From Bacteroidales bacterium (GTDB taxonomy: Bacteria > Bacteroidota > Bacteroidia > Bacteroidales > UBA932): a DNA stretch of 64,000 bases. The stretch spans positions 62,001 through 126,000 of the forward strand of contig JAGBVR010000001.1 of NCBI GenBank assembly GCA_017630215.1. The letters run 5' to 3'. Positions 36,950 through 45,525 of the stretch are shown here, one piece after another (position 1 is the stretch's first letter; every line of letters begins with the position of its first letter). Below the pieces are notes generated by a model. That model was given only the letters and a program-made list of their open reading frames with translations. It ran no database searches and was not told where the DNA came from. The position numbers were made by a program, and so were the translations under genes.

Positions 36950-38980
36950 TTACCAGATGTTGATTCTTTCTTCTGGAGCGAGGTACATTGCGTCGCCTTC
37001 CTTAATGTCAAATGCTGTGTAGAAATCCTCGATGTTCTTCAAGGCCGCGTTCACACGCCATTTTCCGAGTGAATGAACGTCGGTTTTAGTACGGCGCATG
37101 ATTTCCTGAGGCCTGAGATTCTGTGCCCAGAGGTTTGCGTAGCCAATATAAAATCTCTGACTGTGTGTAAATCCGTCAATATCAGCAGGAATTCCATTGT
37201 CTTTTAAAGTGTTTGTATAAGCCTGGTAAGCTACAAGGAGACCACCTTGGTCAGCAATGTTCTCGCCAAGAGTATAGCTTCCGTCAGCATGGAGTGAATC
37301 CAGAACTATGATTCTGTCATATTGCTCCACGAGTACCTTCGCACGCTCATTGAACTTCTTCTCATCCTCTTCTGTCCACCATGCGCTGAGATTGCCGTCC
37401 TTGTCGTAGTTTCTTCCCTGATCATCGAAGCCGTGAGTCATTTCGTGTCCGATAACCACTCCGATACCACCATAGTTTACTGCATCATCTGCATTAGGGT
37501 TGAAGAATGGAGGCTGGAGAATCGCAGCTGGGAAACATATTTCATTTGTGGTAGGGTTATAGTATGCATTGACGGTCTGAGGGCTCATTCCCCATTCTGT
37601 CCTGTCCACTGGCTCTCCTTCATCCTTCATCATATCATTGTGTGCAAAAACATTTGCGCGACAGATATTGGCCCAATATGAATCGTTTTTGATTTCTAGA
37701 GCTGTGTAATCCTTCCAATTGTCGGGATATCCTACTTTGACAATGAAAGTTCCAAGTTTCTCCTGAGCCTTGCTCTTTGTCTGTTCGCTCATCCAGTCCA
37801 AGGCCTCGATTCTCTCGCCGAGGGCAGTCTGGAGATTTGCTACCATCTCGAGCATCTTATCCTTTGAAGAGGCTGGGAAATATTTCTCCACATACATCTG
37901 TCCGAATGCCTCTGCAAGTGATCTGTTTACTACGGCAAGCGAACTCTTCCAGCGCGGCTGGAGCTCTTCCTTACCTTGGAGTGCTCTTCCGTAGAAGTCG
38001 AAATTGGCATTCACAAAATCATCGCTAAGGTAGCTGGATGCAGCATTGAGAAGCTTGAAGGAAAGATAGAGCTTCTGATCTTCGAGCGATGTCTTCTTCA
38101 GAAGCTTTGTGATGCCTTCGAAGAAAGGTATCTGTCCTGCATTGAGCTCAGTGGACTTACTGATACCGGTCACTCTGAAGAATTCGTTCCAATCAAGGAA
38201 GTCGTACTTTGAAGTAAACTCCGCGACAGACATCTTGTTGTAATTCTTATGAACATCTCTGAGAGTAGCCCTGTCCACTGAAACTTTGGCGATTTCTGTC
38301 TCCAAAGCCAGGACTGAATCAGCAGCTTTAGCCGCCTCTTCTGCACTATAGCCAGCCAGGACAAAGAGTCTGTCGATATACTGTCTGTAAGCGTTGCGGA
38401 TCTTTACGGTACTCTCATCTTCGAGCAGATAGTAGTCTCTGTCGCTCATGGAAATGCCTCCCTGGTAGAACTGCAGAAGGTTCATTGTGCTGTTCTTCTC
38501 ATCAGCTCCGATATAGAATCCAAAGAAAGGACTTGCACTTTCAACATGTATCCTGCCGACGATTGCACTAAGTTCCTTGCGGTCAGAAACGGCATTGATA
38601 GCTGCAAGCTGTTCCATTACAGGTTCTGCTCCATCACTGTTGCGCTTTAAGCTGTCAAGCCCCATTGCGTACATCATCTGTATCTTTTCTCCTACACTTC
38701 CCGGCTTCTGAGAAGTGCTGCTGAGTTCCTCGATCAAAGTCTTAAGTTTCTCGTTGTTTTCCTTCTCCAGCTGGTCAAAGATTCCGTAGCGGGCATACTC
38801 GGGGGTCAATGGATTGGCTTTCATCCATCCGCCGCATGCATATTGGTAAAAGTCCTCTGACGGTGCTGTTGCGTTATCGAAATTGGCAAGGTCGATTGCC
38901 GGCTTCCCTGCGTTATTGTTCTGAGCACAGCCGGCAAATGCCATAGCTGCTACTCCAAGCGTGATCATAAAATTCTTCAT
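36950..38980 (-). CDS. M13 family metallopeptidase lipoprotein (PepO-like)
   Basis: A 676-aa zinc endopeptidase of the neprilysin/PepO family. A lipoprotein signal (AMAFAGCAQN, Cys18) anchors it in the envelope. M13_N domain occupies most of the protein; the catalytic C-terminal part has IGHEMTHGFDDQG (HExxH near residue 510) and the third zinc ligand and neighbour in GENIADQGG, with a conserved C-terminal CxxW-like end replaced by ERINIW. It acts on small oligopeptides outside the cytosol, so its place between clpS and clpA (gaps of 9 and 6 bases) is not explained by location of action. Confidence 0.95.
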   Translation of the reverse strand: MKNFMITLGVAAMAFAGCAQNNNAGKPAIDLANFDNATAPSEDFYQYACGGWMKANPLTPEYARYGIFDQLEKENNEKLKTLIEELSSTSQKPGSVGEKIQMMYAMGLDSLKRNSDGAEPVMEQLAAINAVSDRKELSAIVGRIHVESASPFFGFYIGADEKNSTMNLLQFYQGGISMSDRDYYLLEDESTVKIRNAYRQYIDRLFVLAGYSAEEAAKAADSVLALETEIAKVSVDRATLRDVHKNYNKMSVAEFTSKYDFLDWNEFFRVTGISKSTELNAGQIPFFEGITKLLKKTSLEDQKLYLSFKLLNAASSYLSDDFVNANFDFYGRALQGKEELQPRWKSSLAVVNRSLAEAFGQMYVEKYFPASSKDKMLEMVANLQTALGERIEALDWMSEQTKSKAQEKLGTFIVKVGYPDNWKDYTALEIKNDSYWANICRANVFAHNDMMKDEGEPVDRTEWGMSPQTVNAYYNPTTNEICFPAAILQPPFFNPNADDAVNYGGIGVVIGHEMTHGFDDQGRNYDKDGNLSAWWTEEDEKKFNERAKVLVEQYDRIIVLDSLHADGSYTLGENIADQGGLLVAYQAYTNTLKDNGIPADIDGFTHSQRFYIGYANLWAQNLRPQEIMRRTKTDVHSLGKWRVNAALKNIEDFYTAFDIKEGDAMYLAPEERINIW

Positions 38981-38989
38981 ATGCTTAAT

Positions 38990-39292
38990 TTATTGTATTT
39001 CAAATTTCAACGGGAATCCTTCCGCCCTTGCCATTGCCGTGGCCTTTGCTACCTTGCTTTTCGCAATATCCAGCGTATAACTTCCGACTGTAGCTTTCTG
39101 GTGTACGTGCGTTGTCTCTGCTATATTGCAAGCCTCTGCCTCAGTCTTGCAGAAAACCGTCATCATTACCATGATTACGAACTCGAATGTGGTGAAGTCG
39201 TCGTTCAGGATAATCACATTGTATTTGCGAGGCTCTTTAGGTGAGGTTCGCAGGATTGTATGTCCTTGCTTCTGGATTTCTTCCTGTGCCAT
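38990..39292 (-). CDS. clpS: ClpS N-degron adaptor
   Basis: A 100-aa adaptor with a flexible N-terminus (about 1-24) and the ClpS core: YNVIILNDDFTTFEFVIMVM holds the Asn-Asp-Asp that grips the substrate alpha-amino group, and THVHQKATVG the conserved His; then YTLDIAKSKVAKA. It binds proteins with N-terminal Leu, Phe, Tyr or Trp and hands them to ClpA. It starts 2 bases after the YhhQ-like gene and is co-transcribed with clpA and aat. Confidence 0.96.
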   Translation of the reverse strand: MAQEEIQKQGHTILRTSPKEPRKYNVIILNDDFTTFEFVIMVMMTVFCKTEAEACNIAETTHVHQKATVGSYTLDIAKSKVAKATAMARAEGFPLKFEIQ

Positions 39293-39294
39293 AT

Positions 39295-39996
39295 TTATTG
39301 AATGTTATGTTTCTCATGAATCCTTCTGCACCAGTATACGAACGGTGTGTCAAGAAGGCTGGTGCACATATAGATTATATAGCTGCTGACGAATATCGAC
39401 ACCAAAGTCTTGATATCGTAAGTCCCGTAAAAGGCGAGTGCCGTATATAAGAAGGTGTTCAATAGCTGGGATATCATTGTCGAGCCGTTGTTTCTGATCC
39501 ATAGTCCCTTCTTTTCATCCCCGAAATGTTTCTTGCACCAGTCCCACCACTTGTGGTAAAGCCATACGTCTGTAAGCTGTGATACCAGATATACCGCCAA
39601 TGATGCGCATACGATGCGAGGCGTGCTGCTGAAGATGGTATGGATTGCTGAGCCTGCCCAATCGTTCTCACTCAGATCGTATAGAAGCCACATCTGAGAC
39701 AATACTACGAACATTATTGAACATAATGTGCTTATTATCACAGCCTTGTTTGCATCCTTGCGGCTGTGATTCTCGCTCATGACATCTGTGATCAGGAATG
39801 TGCTGGCGAACAAGACGTTTCCTAGGGTCATTTCCACTCCGAAGGCTTTTACAAGCAGCAGGACTTCGATATTGGCCAATATCGTCGCCAGGATGTTGAA
39901 GGCCAGCAGACCGGTCTTGCCGAAAAAACGGTAGAAGGCTACGACTCCTCCGTATGTTATCAGGAATGATAGTATTATGAGTATTTCGTTTGACAT
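39295..39996 (-). CDS. queuosine precursor transporter (YhhQ family)
   Basis: A 233-aa membrane protein with about six helices. Start at 39996 (MSNEILIILSFLITYGGVV) leaves a 31-base gap to the DUF418 stop, whereas the ATG at 40071 would overlap that gene. YhhQ features are visible: STFLITDVMSENHSRKDANK, SQLTDVWLYHKWWDW and GLWIRNNGSTMISQLLNTFL. It imports queuosine precursors such as preQ0/preQ1. Second gene of the DUF418-to-aat operon. Confidence 0.9.
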   Translation of the reverse strand: MSNEILIILSFLITYGGVVAFYRFFGKTGLLAFNILATILANIEVLLLVKAFGVEMTLGNVLFASTFLITDVMSENHSRKDANKAVIISTLCSIMFVVLSQMWLLYDLSENDWAGSAIHTIFSSTPRIVCASLAVYLVSQLTDVWLYHKWWDWCKKHFGDEKKGLWIRNNGSTMISQLLNTFLYTALAFYGTYDIKTLVSIFVSSYIIYMCTSLLDTPFVYWCRRIHEKHNIQ

Positions 39997-40027
39997 GGTG
40001 ATAGGTTCGATTGGTGTTGTTGAAAAG

Positions 40028-41209
40028 TTATTTCTTTCCGATCCAAGTGGCCCTGCTCCAGAGTTCTTCAAATGGTCCGCGCTTGTGGTTTTTCAGCCAC
40101 CAGCGGCAGAAAAGGAACTGGATCACGATGAATCCGGCACCCATCAGGATGCTGGCTGTGTGACCGCAATGTCTGAACAGACCGAAGCCCCAGTTGTAGA
40201 AAATCATACCTCCGAAAATGGACTGGGTGAGATAGTTTGTAAGGCTCATTTTTCCGTAAGGAGCAATCTTTATCAGCCAGTTTTTTGCAGTGGTCTTATA
40301 GTAAAGAAGAGTCACTCCTGATACAATGATAAGCATCATCGAGAAGTTCTTCCACATATTGAGCATGACGTTCAGTCCATGATGGACGCAGGCGTTTGAC
40401 TCTACTGCCTTCGGTGCCAGATAATAGGCCGGAACGAGGACTATGAAGCCGATCAATGCGCTAACAAAAATGTTCTTCCATCTGACAAGGTTGTTTCCTT
40501 CGTTGTAAAACAGTCTTTTACGTCCGAGGAGGATTCCGAAGAGGAAAAAGCATACAGTCTGGGTCATTCGGCCGTTTTCGATGGCCCAGAGGAAGTTTAC
40601 AGGCAGACCATGCTTGAGTCCGGCCAGTGCGACATCCAGTATAGAACCCTCACCGGTGGCCTGGTAAAGGCCTCCCCAATGCTTACCGCTGCCAAGATCC
40701 ATAGGTAATGCGGATGGATCCATTATGCCTTTGAATATGTAGAACAATTCCACAGGCTGAAGCAGGAGAAAGAGTGCGGTCCAGAAGATGAGCTTGTCGC
40801 TTGACCTGATGAACGGTATCACGAAAAAGCCGCATACTGCATACAGGAAGAGGATGTCTCCGTTATAGAACAGCAGGTCGAAAAGTCCGAACATCATCAG
40901 AAGTACCATTCTCCATGCGAATCTCGGTCTGAAGTCAATTCCTTTCTGTGCTTGATTGTCATGCTGGATGTAGAAACTTAGTCCGAAAAGCATCGCAAAG
41001 ATTGCGTACATCTTACCTGCAAGCAGGAAGAATGTAGAGTCCCATACTGCTTGGTTTGTCTTCGCCCAGAATTCGCTGGATGCTTCGGGGAAGCTGTAGA
41101 AATTCATGTGCTCGATGAAGTGTATGAGGATGATGCCTCCTATGGCTATTCCTCTGAGGATATCAGCGACGTCTATTCGCGAATTTGGTTTGCCGGAATG
41201 AGTGTACAT
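40028..41209 (-). CDS. DUF418 domain membrane protein
   Basis: A 393-aa polytopic membrane protein. The N-terminus RIDVADILRGIAIGGIILIH with FIEHMNF, the long multi-helix middle and the C-terminal part (KIAPYGKMSLTNYLTQSIFG) are typical of DUF418 proteins related to the acyltransferase/NAGAT superfamily. Possible acyl transfer to envelope components is inferred. It is the promoter-proximal gene of the operon leading to clpS, clpA and aat. Confidence 0.88.
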   Translation of the reverse strand: MYTHSGKPNSRIDVADILRGIAIGGIILIHFIEHMNFYSFPEASSEFWAKTNQAVWDSTFFLLAGKMYAIFAMLFGLSFYIQHDNQAQKGIDFRPRFAWRMVLLMMFGLFDLLFYNGDILFLYAVCGFFVIPFIRSSDKLIFWTALFLLLQPVELFYIFKGIMDPSALPMDLGSGKHWGGLYQATGEGSILDVALAGLKHGLPVNFLWAIENGRMTQTVCFFLFGILLGRKRLFYNEGNNLVRWKNIFVSALIGFIVLVPAYYLAPKAVESNACVHHGLNVMLNMWKNFSMMLIIVSGVTLLYYKTTAKNWLIKIAPYGKMSLTNYLTQSIFGGMIFYNWGFGLFRHCGHTASILMGAGFIVIQFLFCRWWLKNHKRGPFEELWSRATWIGKK

Positions 41210-41228
41210 AGCTATTGGTTTAAAACTG

Positions 41229-41236
41229 CAAAGATA
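41229..41236 (-). promoter_or_regulatory. -7 promoter element of the DUF418-to-aat operon
   Basis: Minus-strand TATCTTTG, 19 bases upstream of ATG 41209. No other good box was seen between here and aat, so one promoter may serve six genes. Confidence 0.6.
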
Positions 41237-41377
41237 CGCATTTCATAATATATTACATCGATACATCCGGCATCTTTTATAGGTAGCAGGATAAGTATGG
41301 GTTATAGGCGTAGTCATGATAGTCTGTGCCCCTCAGATATTCCTGGAATAGCCTCTTTAGCCTCAGTGAATTTCCGC

Positions 41378-41411
41378 TTTGAGGGTAATTTCAGAAATAG
41401 TTGTAAATTTG
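41378..41411 (+). promoter_or_regulatory. promoter of the alcohol dehydrogenase gene
   Basis: TTTG (41378-41381), 22 bases, TAAATTTG (41404-41411), then 23 bases to ATG 41435. Confidence 0.65.
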
Positions 41412-41434
41412 CTTCCCATAGATCAGACTGAATT

Positions 41435-42466
41435 ATGAAAGCATATACATATACCGGAAAAGGTCATTTTGAAATGACTGAAAAGGATAAGCCTGTTATA
41501 TCAGATTCTAAAGATGCATTGGTTAGAGTTACACTTGGAAGCATCTGCACAAGTGACCTTCATATCAAGCACGGAAGTGTCCCACGGGCAGTTTCCGGAA
41601 TTACAGTCGGTCATGAAATGGTCGGAATTGTCGAATCGGTCGGGGCGGCGGTAAGGAAGGTGAAGCCTGGCGACAGGGTGACGGTCAATGTCGAGACTTT
41701 CTGCGGAGAATGCTTCTTCTGCCGTAACGGATATGTGAACAATTGCACCGATCCCAGCGGAGGTTGGGCCCTGGGATGCCGTATTGACGGTGGACAGGCA
41801 GAGTATGTCAGGGTGCCTTATGCCGATCAGGGACTTGATGTCATACCGGAATCAGTCACAGACGAGCAGGCTCTTTTTGTGGGAGATGTGCTTGCCACAG
41901 GTTTCTGGGCAGCCCGTATTTCAGAAATCAAACCAGATGATACGGTATTGATAATTGGTGCTGGTCCGACCGGGATCTGCACATTGCTATGTGTAATGCT
42001 TAAGTGTCCAGGGCGAGTTATAGTATGTGAGAAATCCCCAGAAAGACAGGATTTTATACGTAGACATTATCCATCAGTCGAAGTGGTGGCCCCGGAGGAT
42101 TGCCTTCAGGTTATGAGTGCTTGCGAGAGGGGTGGGGCAGATGTGGTCATCGAAGTAGCGGGAGCGGATGATACATTCAGACTAGCCTGGGAATCCGCAA
42201 GACCCAATGCGATCGTAACAGTGGTAGCCCTTTATGATACCCCTCAGGTGCTTCCTTTGCCTGATATGTATGGCAAGAATCTGATATTCAAGACAGGAGG
42301 AGTGGATGGATGCGACTGTGCCGAGATTCTGTCACTCATCGAGGCAGGGCTTATCGATACGACTCCGCTTATTACTCATAGATTTACATTGTCGGAGATT
42401 GAGGAAGCCTATCGTATTTTTGAAAACAAGCTGGATGGAGTGATCAAAATCGCAGTCGAATGCTGA
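41435..42466 (+). CDS. zinc-dependent MDR alcohol dehydrogenase
   Basis: A 343-aa medium-chain dehydrogenase. Catalytic zinc ligands Cys38 and His60-Glu61 (GHE), structural zinc Cys90, Cys93, Cys96 and Cys104 (CGECFFCRNGYVNNC), and the Rossmann motif IIGAGPTGIC (about 172-181) are all present. It would oxidise or reduce an alcohol, polyol or aldehyde with NAD(P); the substrate is not determined. Monocistronic, convergent with the HAD phosphatase. Confidence 0.92.
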   Translation: MKAYTYTGKGHFEMTEKDKPVISDSKDALVRVTLGSICTSDLHIKHGSVPRAVSGITVGHEMVGIVESVGAAVRKVKPGDRVTVNVETFCGECFFCRNGYVNNCTDPSGGWALGCRIDGGQAEYVRVPYADQGLDVIPESVTDEQALFVGDVLATGFWAARISEIKPDDTVLIIGAGPTGICTLLCVMLKCPGRVIVCEKSPERQDFIRRHYPSVEVVAPEDCLQVMSACERGGADVVIEVAGADDTFRLAWESARPNAIVTVVALYDTPQVLPLPDMYGKNLIFKTGGVDGCDCAEILSLIEAGLIDTTPLITHRFTLSEIEEAYRIFENKLDGVIKIAVEC

Positions 42467-42511
42467 CATTTATGCAGGGCTTTCATTCAGGATTTTGATT
42501 TACTTCTGGAA

Positions 42512-43153
42512 TCAGATCAGCTCCTTCAATTGTCTGAAATCATCTATCAGCCAGTCTGCCTTGGCAAGACTGGCTCTGGAACCGTTTCCATAAGTGACTC
42601 CGCAGGTCTTTGTTCCGGCATTCAATCCCATTTCAATGTCGAATACCGTGTCGCCTACCATCACGGCCTGATCTGCCGGGATATTGAACTTCTCAAGCGT
42701 CTTGCAGATGCCTTCCGGATGTGGCTTCCCTTCTTTTACGTCGTCCGCTCCGAGGACGTATCTGATGATGTCTTTCAGCCCCAGATTTTCGATATATTTC
42801 ACGAGGGTATTCCTGCTTCTGCTGCTTGCTATTGTCAGGATGACTCCTTGTTTGTTAAGTAGTTTCAGTGTGTCGATTACATGCGGGTAAAGCTGCACTG
42901 CACCGTCAGTGTCGAATTCGTGGAAAAGTCTGCGATATGTGGCCGCATATAGATCGCAGTCCACTTTTGCTTCCGGAAACAGCACCGGCGGAATCTCCAC
43001 CAGTCTCAATCCTATCATCGACGCGCATTCCTCATCGCTTCTGGCCGGAAGTCCAAGTTCCCTGATGGCAGCCTGCGTCGTCCGCACAATAAGCGCCGTC
43101 GTATCTCCCAATGTTCCGTCAAAGTCCAATATCGCTATTTTTATCCTGCTCAT
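42512..43153 (-). CDS. HAD family phosphatase (phosphoglycolate-phosphatase-like)
   Basis: A 213-aa cytosolic phosphatase. HAD motif I is AILDFDGTLGDT (nucleophile Asp10 region), motif II IASSRSR, motif III Lys in KEGKPHPEG, motif IV MVGDTVFDIEMG; the cap is a helical C1 insert. Closest to phosphoglycolate phosphatase/beta-phosphoglucomutase-type enzymes; the substrate is open. Monocistronic with its own promoter at 43180-43187. Confidence 0.9.
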   Translation of the reverse strand: MSRIKIAILDFDGTLGDTTALIVRTTQAAIRELGLPARSDEECASMIGLRLVEIPPVLFPEAKVDCDLYAATYRRLFHEFDTDGAVQLYPHVIDTLKLLNKQGVILTIASSRSRNTLVKYIENLGLKDIIRYVLGADDVKEGKPHPEGICKTLEKFNIPADQAVMVGDTVFDIEMGLNAGTKTCGVTYGNGSRASLAKADWLIDDFRQLKELI

Positions 43154-43179
43154 AATCTTTTGCTTTCTGGTTCCGGGTG

Positions 43180-43187
43180 CAAAGATA
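43180..43187 (-). promoter_or_regulatory. -7 promoter element of the HAD phosphatase gene
   Basis: Minus-strand TATCTTTG, 26 bases upstream of ATG 43153. Confidence 0.6.
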
Positions 43188-43250
43188 GTGATTCTGCTGC
43201 ATTATGGTTCAGGCGCAAAAGTATGTGTCCTGCAAATACACCTGCTGTCC

Positions 43251-43620
43251 ACTCTAACAAGTGTGTGCAAGCTCAGCATGGAGGCTTTTGTACACTTGCT
43301 GGTCCCAGCAGAAAGAACCGTATACGTACTAATCGCTTATTTACGGATGAGCTACTTTATCGAGATTGACGCCGCCAGATTTAGAGAGGTCGAAGGAGAA
43401 AAAACGACAAAGCAGGAAGAATAGTGCATGAGTTTAGCCGCGTAGCCTGCTTTGAACTGCCGGATTCCGTATGTCTGGGCGACTGGGTGTTCTTCGCGGT
43501 AGCAAGCAAAGCGTGGGAACCTGAAAGTGCTTAAATCAGCACCCACGCTCATGATTGCACATCATTTTGAACATATTTCAATACCGTGGGTGCTTGTTTT
43601 AGTACATTCACGTACCCACG
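43251..43620. repeat. second hairpin-rich block, homologous to 5.1-5.46 kb
   Basis: Three segments match the array at 5 kb in the same order and orientation: 43261-43287 with 5093-5119 (24 of 27 bases), 43338-43347 with 5314-5323 (10 of 10) and 43436-43474 with 5411-5449 (31 of 39). The last two lie 98 and 97 bases apart in the two loci. Additional hairpins: AGCGTGGG at 43510-43517/43542-43549 and CGTGGGT at 43585-43591/43614-43620, a tandem pair with a shared stem. The frames here are short and unlike known proteins. The rest of the gap up to 43860 shows nothing I can support. Confidence 0.7.
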
Positions 43621-43865
43621 CTCTTTTGCGGGACATAGGGTATGTGAAACTGACAGATGAAACCTACTTCAAGCTTGCCAATATATACATAAATACAAAC
43701 TTTTGCACCTTTGGTCATGTTGCTTGTCACAGCAATGCTCTGACATACAGCAAGGAAGCAGCATTTATTGCCGGGTTTCCATGGGATGACAAGACAGAAG
43801 AGGGGACTAAAGGCACCGGTGGTGGGTAAAGGGTGGGGAAAGTGTGGAGGATGGCTGGGAAATGA

Positions 43866-44069
43866 TCACTGTTCAGGTTTCTTTGGATTGGCATCCGCAT
43901 TAGGAAGATCCCACAAGAACCAAAGGAAGAGGATACAAAGAAATGTATAAAATAAGCAAAGCCCTGGGCTAGCGAGAAAAAACTCCCACCAAGCAGAAAA
44001 TAATTTTTTGAAAAACTCACTCACATGGCGAATGTACAATAAATTTCTTATGTCCAAAACAGTTTTCAT
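43866..44069 (-). CDS. hypothetical small membrane protein, 67 aa
   Basis: From ATG 44069 (MKTVLDIRNLLYIRHVSEFF) a 67-codon frame encodes a basic N-terminus, one strong hydrophobic helix (SPGLCLFYTFLCILFLWFLW) and an acidic-basic tail DLPNADANPKKPEQ. The composition is protein-like, but there is no -7 consensus, only a one-mismatch TACTTTCG upstream, and it sits in a repeat-rich gap. Not recognised. Confidence 0.35.
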   Translation of the reverse strand: MKTVLDIRNLLYIRHVSEFFKKLFSAWWEFFLASPGLCLFYTFLCILFLWFLWDLPNADANPKKPEQ

Positions 44070-44083
44070 TGTGAATTGCTTTC

Positions 44084-44170
44084 GAAAGTACAAAAACAGC
44101 CGGTTTCGTGCTTTCAAAAGGTGAAAACGAGGTCGAAAGCACAAATTATGCTGATTCTGTGCTTTCGACC
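44084..44170. repeat. tandem hairpin pair downstream of the flavodiiron gene
   Basis: Unit 1: GAAAGTAC (44084-44091) with GTGCTTTC (44108-44115), one G-U pair. Unit 2: GGTCGAAAGCAC (44131-44142) with its exact complement (44159-44170), 16-nt loop. Unit 2 begins 9 bases past the FprA stop on the minus strand and probably terminates it. The loop of unit 1 (AAAAACAGCCGGTTTC) resembles the loops at 5159-5175 and 5210-5226. Confidence 0.65.
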
Positions 44171-44178
44171 GGCGGATG

Positions 44179-45420
44179 TCATTTCAAGGCAGCACGGATG
44201 GTTTCCGCCAGTTCCTTCATGTCGCATTTCTCCGGACTGTAAGCCTGGGGAAAGGAGATGCCGGGGTGAAGCAGGCTGAATCCGTGTGTGGCCGCATAAT
44301 CGTTCATCAGTCGGACGCTGGCCGGAGCCCAGGTGTATGATCCGAAAGCAACGAAGTTTCGTCCTCTCATCATTCTGGCCGATATGGCGTGGAGGAATGC
44401 TTCGACGGGGGGAAAGATGCCTCCGTTATAGGTGGGGGAGCCGAGGGCAAGAGTATTGTATCGGAAAATGTCGCGTAAGGAAGTAGAGACGTTTTCTGTG
44501 CTGAGGTCGTGCAGTGCTACGGGGATTCCGATTGAACTTAATTCCTGTGCGAGGTTCCGGGCCGCCTCTGCAGTATTGCCGTACATCGATCCGTACGCGA
44601 TGCAGACTCCGGTCTCGGCTTCGTTTCGGCTCAGACGGTTGTACAATGCTTTTACTCTCGAGACCTGCTTCTCCCATATTGGACCATGCGCGCTGCATAT
44701 CCTGTTGACTTCGAGGTGGGAGAGTTTATTCGTGGCGATCTGGACTGCCGAACCGTATTTGCCTATGATGTTGGAATAATATCTGATCATTTCGTCGGTG
44801 TACATCGAGAATGCATCTGCTGTTCCGTCGTGGAACCCGTTGGACGAATAGTGGCTGTGCTCTCCGGGAGGGCATCCGCATTTGAAGGTGGAGTCTGTGA
44901 TTCCGTGGTTGAGGGCTCCGAATGAGCCGAAGGCGTCACCAGAGAAAAGGGTTGACTCTGCGGCAAGCCAGGTCATCATTGTTTCTGGCCAATGCACCAT
45001 CGGAGTGTGATAGAATGTCAGATCCACACTTCCGAGGTTCAATCTGTCCCCGTCTCTGACCGCTAGGATATCATCATCTGTCAGACCATAGAAGCCTTTC
45101 AGGATCGGGATAGCCTTCGGTGTGGCTACAATCAGAATTCCGGGATATATGTTCAATAGCAGGGAAATCAGTGATGAGTGATCTGGCTCTGCGTGGTTTA
45201 CGATCAGGTAGTCGATGCTCCTGTTTCCAATCTCTTTGCTGATTTTCCTAAGGTATTCCTCCTCGAATCCTATGTCAATGGTGTCTATTAATGCAATCTT
45301 CTGATCAATAATAAGATATGAGTTGTAACTTATACCAAAGGGTAAAGGCCAGATGCCTTCAAACAATTGCTTTCCGCAGTCGTTTACTCCGACATAACGG
45401 ATTCTTTCACTAATCTTCAT
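44179..45420 (-). CDS. A-type flavoprotein / flavodiiron protein (FprA-like)
   Basis: A 413-aa cytosolic enzyme reducing O2 to water or NO to N2O. The metallo-beta-lactamase-like half has the diiron ligands His76-x-Glu78-x-Asp80-His81 (NHAEPDHS), His in MVHWPETM, Asp in SGDAFG and His in SAHGPIW. The flavodoxin half begins CIAYGSMYGNTAEAARNLA with FMN loops LGSPTYNGG and AFGSYTW. Start at 45420 (MKISERIRYVG) fits the family; a longer frame to 45483 seems unlikely. It protects an anaerobe from oxygen or NO. Divergent from a NifX-like gene across a palindrome. Confidence 0.94.
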   Translation of the reverse strand: MKISERIRYVGVNDCGKQLFEGIWPLPFGISYNSYLIIDQKIALIDTIDIGFEEEYLRKISKEIGNRSIDYLIVNHAEPDHSSLISLLLNIYPGILIVATPKAIPILKGFYGLTDDDILAVRDGDRLNLGSVDLTFYHTPMVHWPETMMTWLAAESTLFSGDAFGSFGALNHGITDSTFKCGCPPGEHSHYSSNGFHDGTADAFSMYTDEMIRYYSNIIGKYGSAVQIATNKLSHLEVNRICSAHGPIWEKQVSRVKALYNRLSRNEAETGVCIAYGSMYGNTAEAARNLAQELSSIGIPVALHDLSTENVSTSLRDIFRYNTLALGSPTYNGGIFPPVEAFLHAISARMMRGRNFVAFGSYTWAPASVRLMNDYAATHGFSLLHPGISFPQAYSPEKCDMKELAETIRAALK

Positions 45421-45476
45421 AATCGAATTCGGACGTTTCTTGACGCTCTGAAAGCAATGCTTGTGCCATCGCATGA

Positions 45477-45508
45477 TTTGCATAATTATGCATTAAGGAT
45501 TACCTTTG
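45477..45508 (+). promoter_or_regulatory. promoter with overlapping palindrome (candidate operator)
   Basis: TTTG (45477-45480), 20 bases, TACCTTTG (45501-45508). The perfect 14-bp palindrome TGCATAATTATGCA (45479-45492) overlaps the -33 element in the divergent gap between the FprA and NifX-like genes, so a dimeric regulator could control one or both. Confidence 0.5.
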
Positions 45509-45525
45509 AATAAAATTTTGTAATC

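Noticed and set aside
39997-40071. Longer N-terminus of the YhhQ-like transporter
   Set aside because: It overlaps the upstream DUF418 gene by 44 bases and adds a polar stretch; the start at 39996 leads directly into the first membrane helix.
43527-43829. Plus-strand 100-codon frame in the 43-44 kb gap
   Set aside because: No promoter box, unnatural composition, and it runs through the tandem hairpins.
43727-44020. Minus-strand 97-codon frame overlapping the 67-aa candidate
   Set aside because: Proline-rich low-complexity tail, no start context, and it overlaps a more protein-like frame.
45421-45483. Longer N-terminus of the flavodiiron protein
   Set aside because: The extension is not typical of the family and reaches into the palindrome/promoter region.
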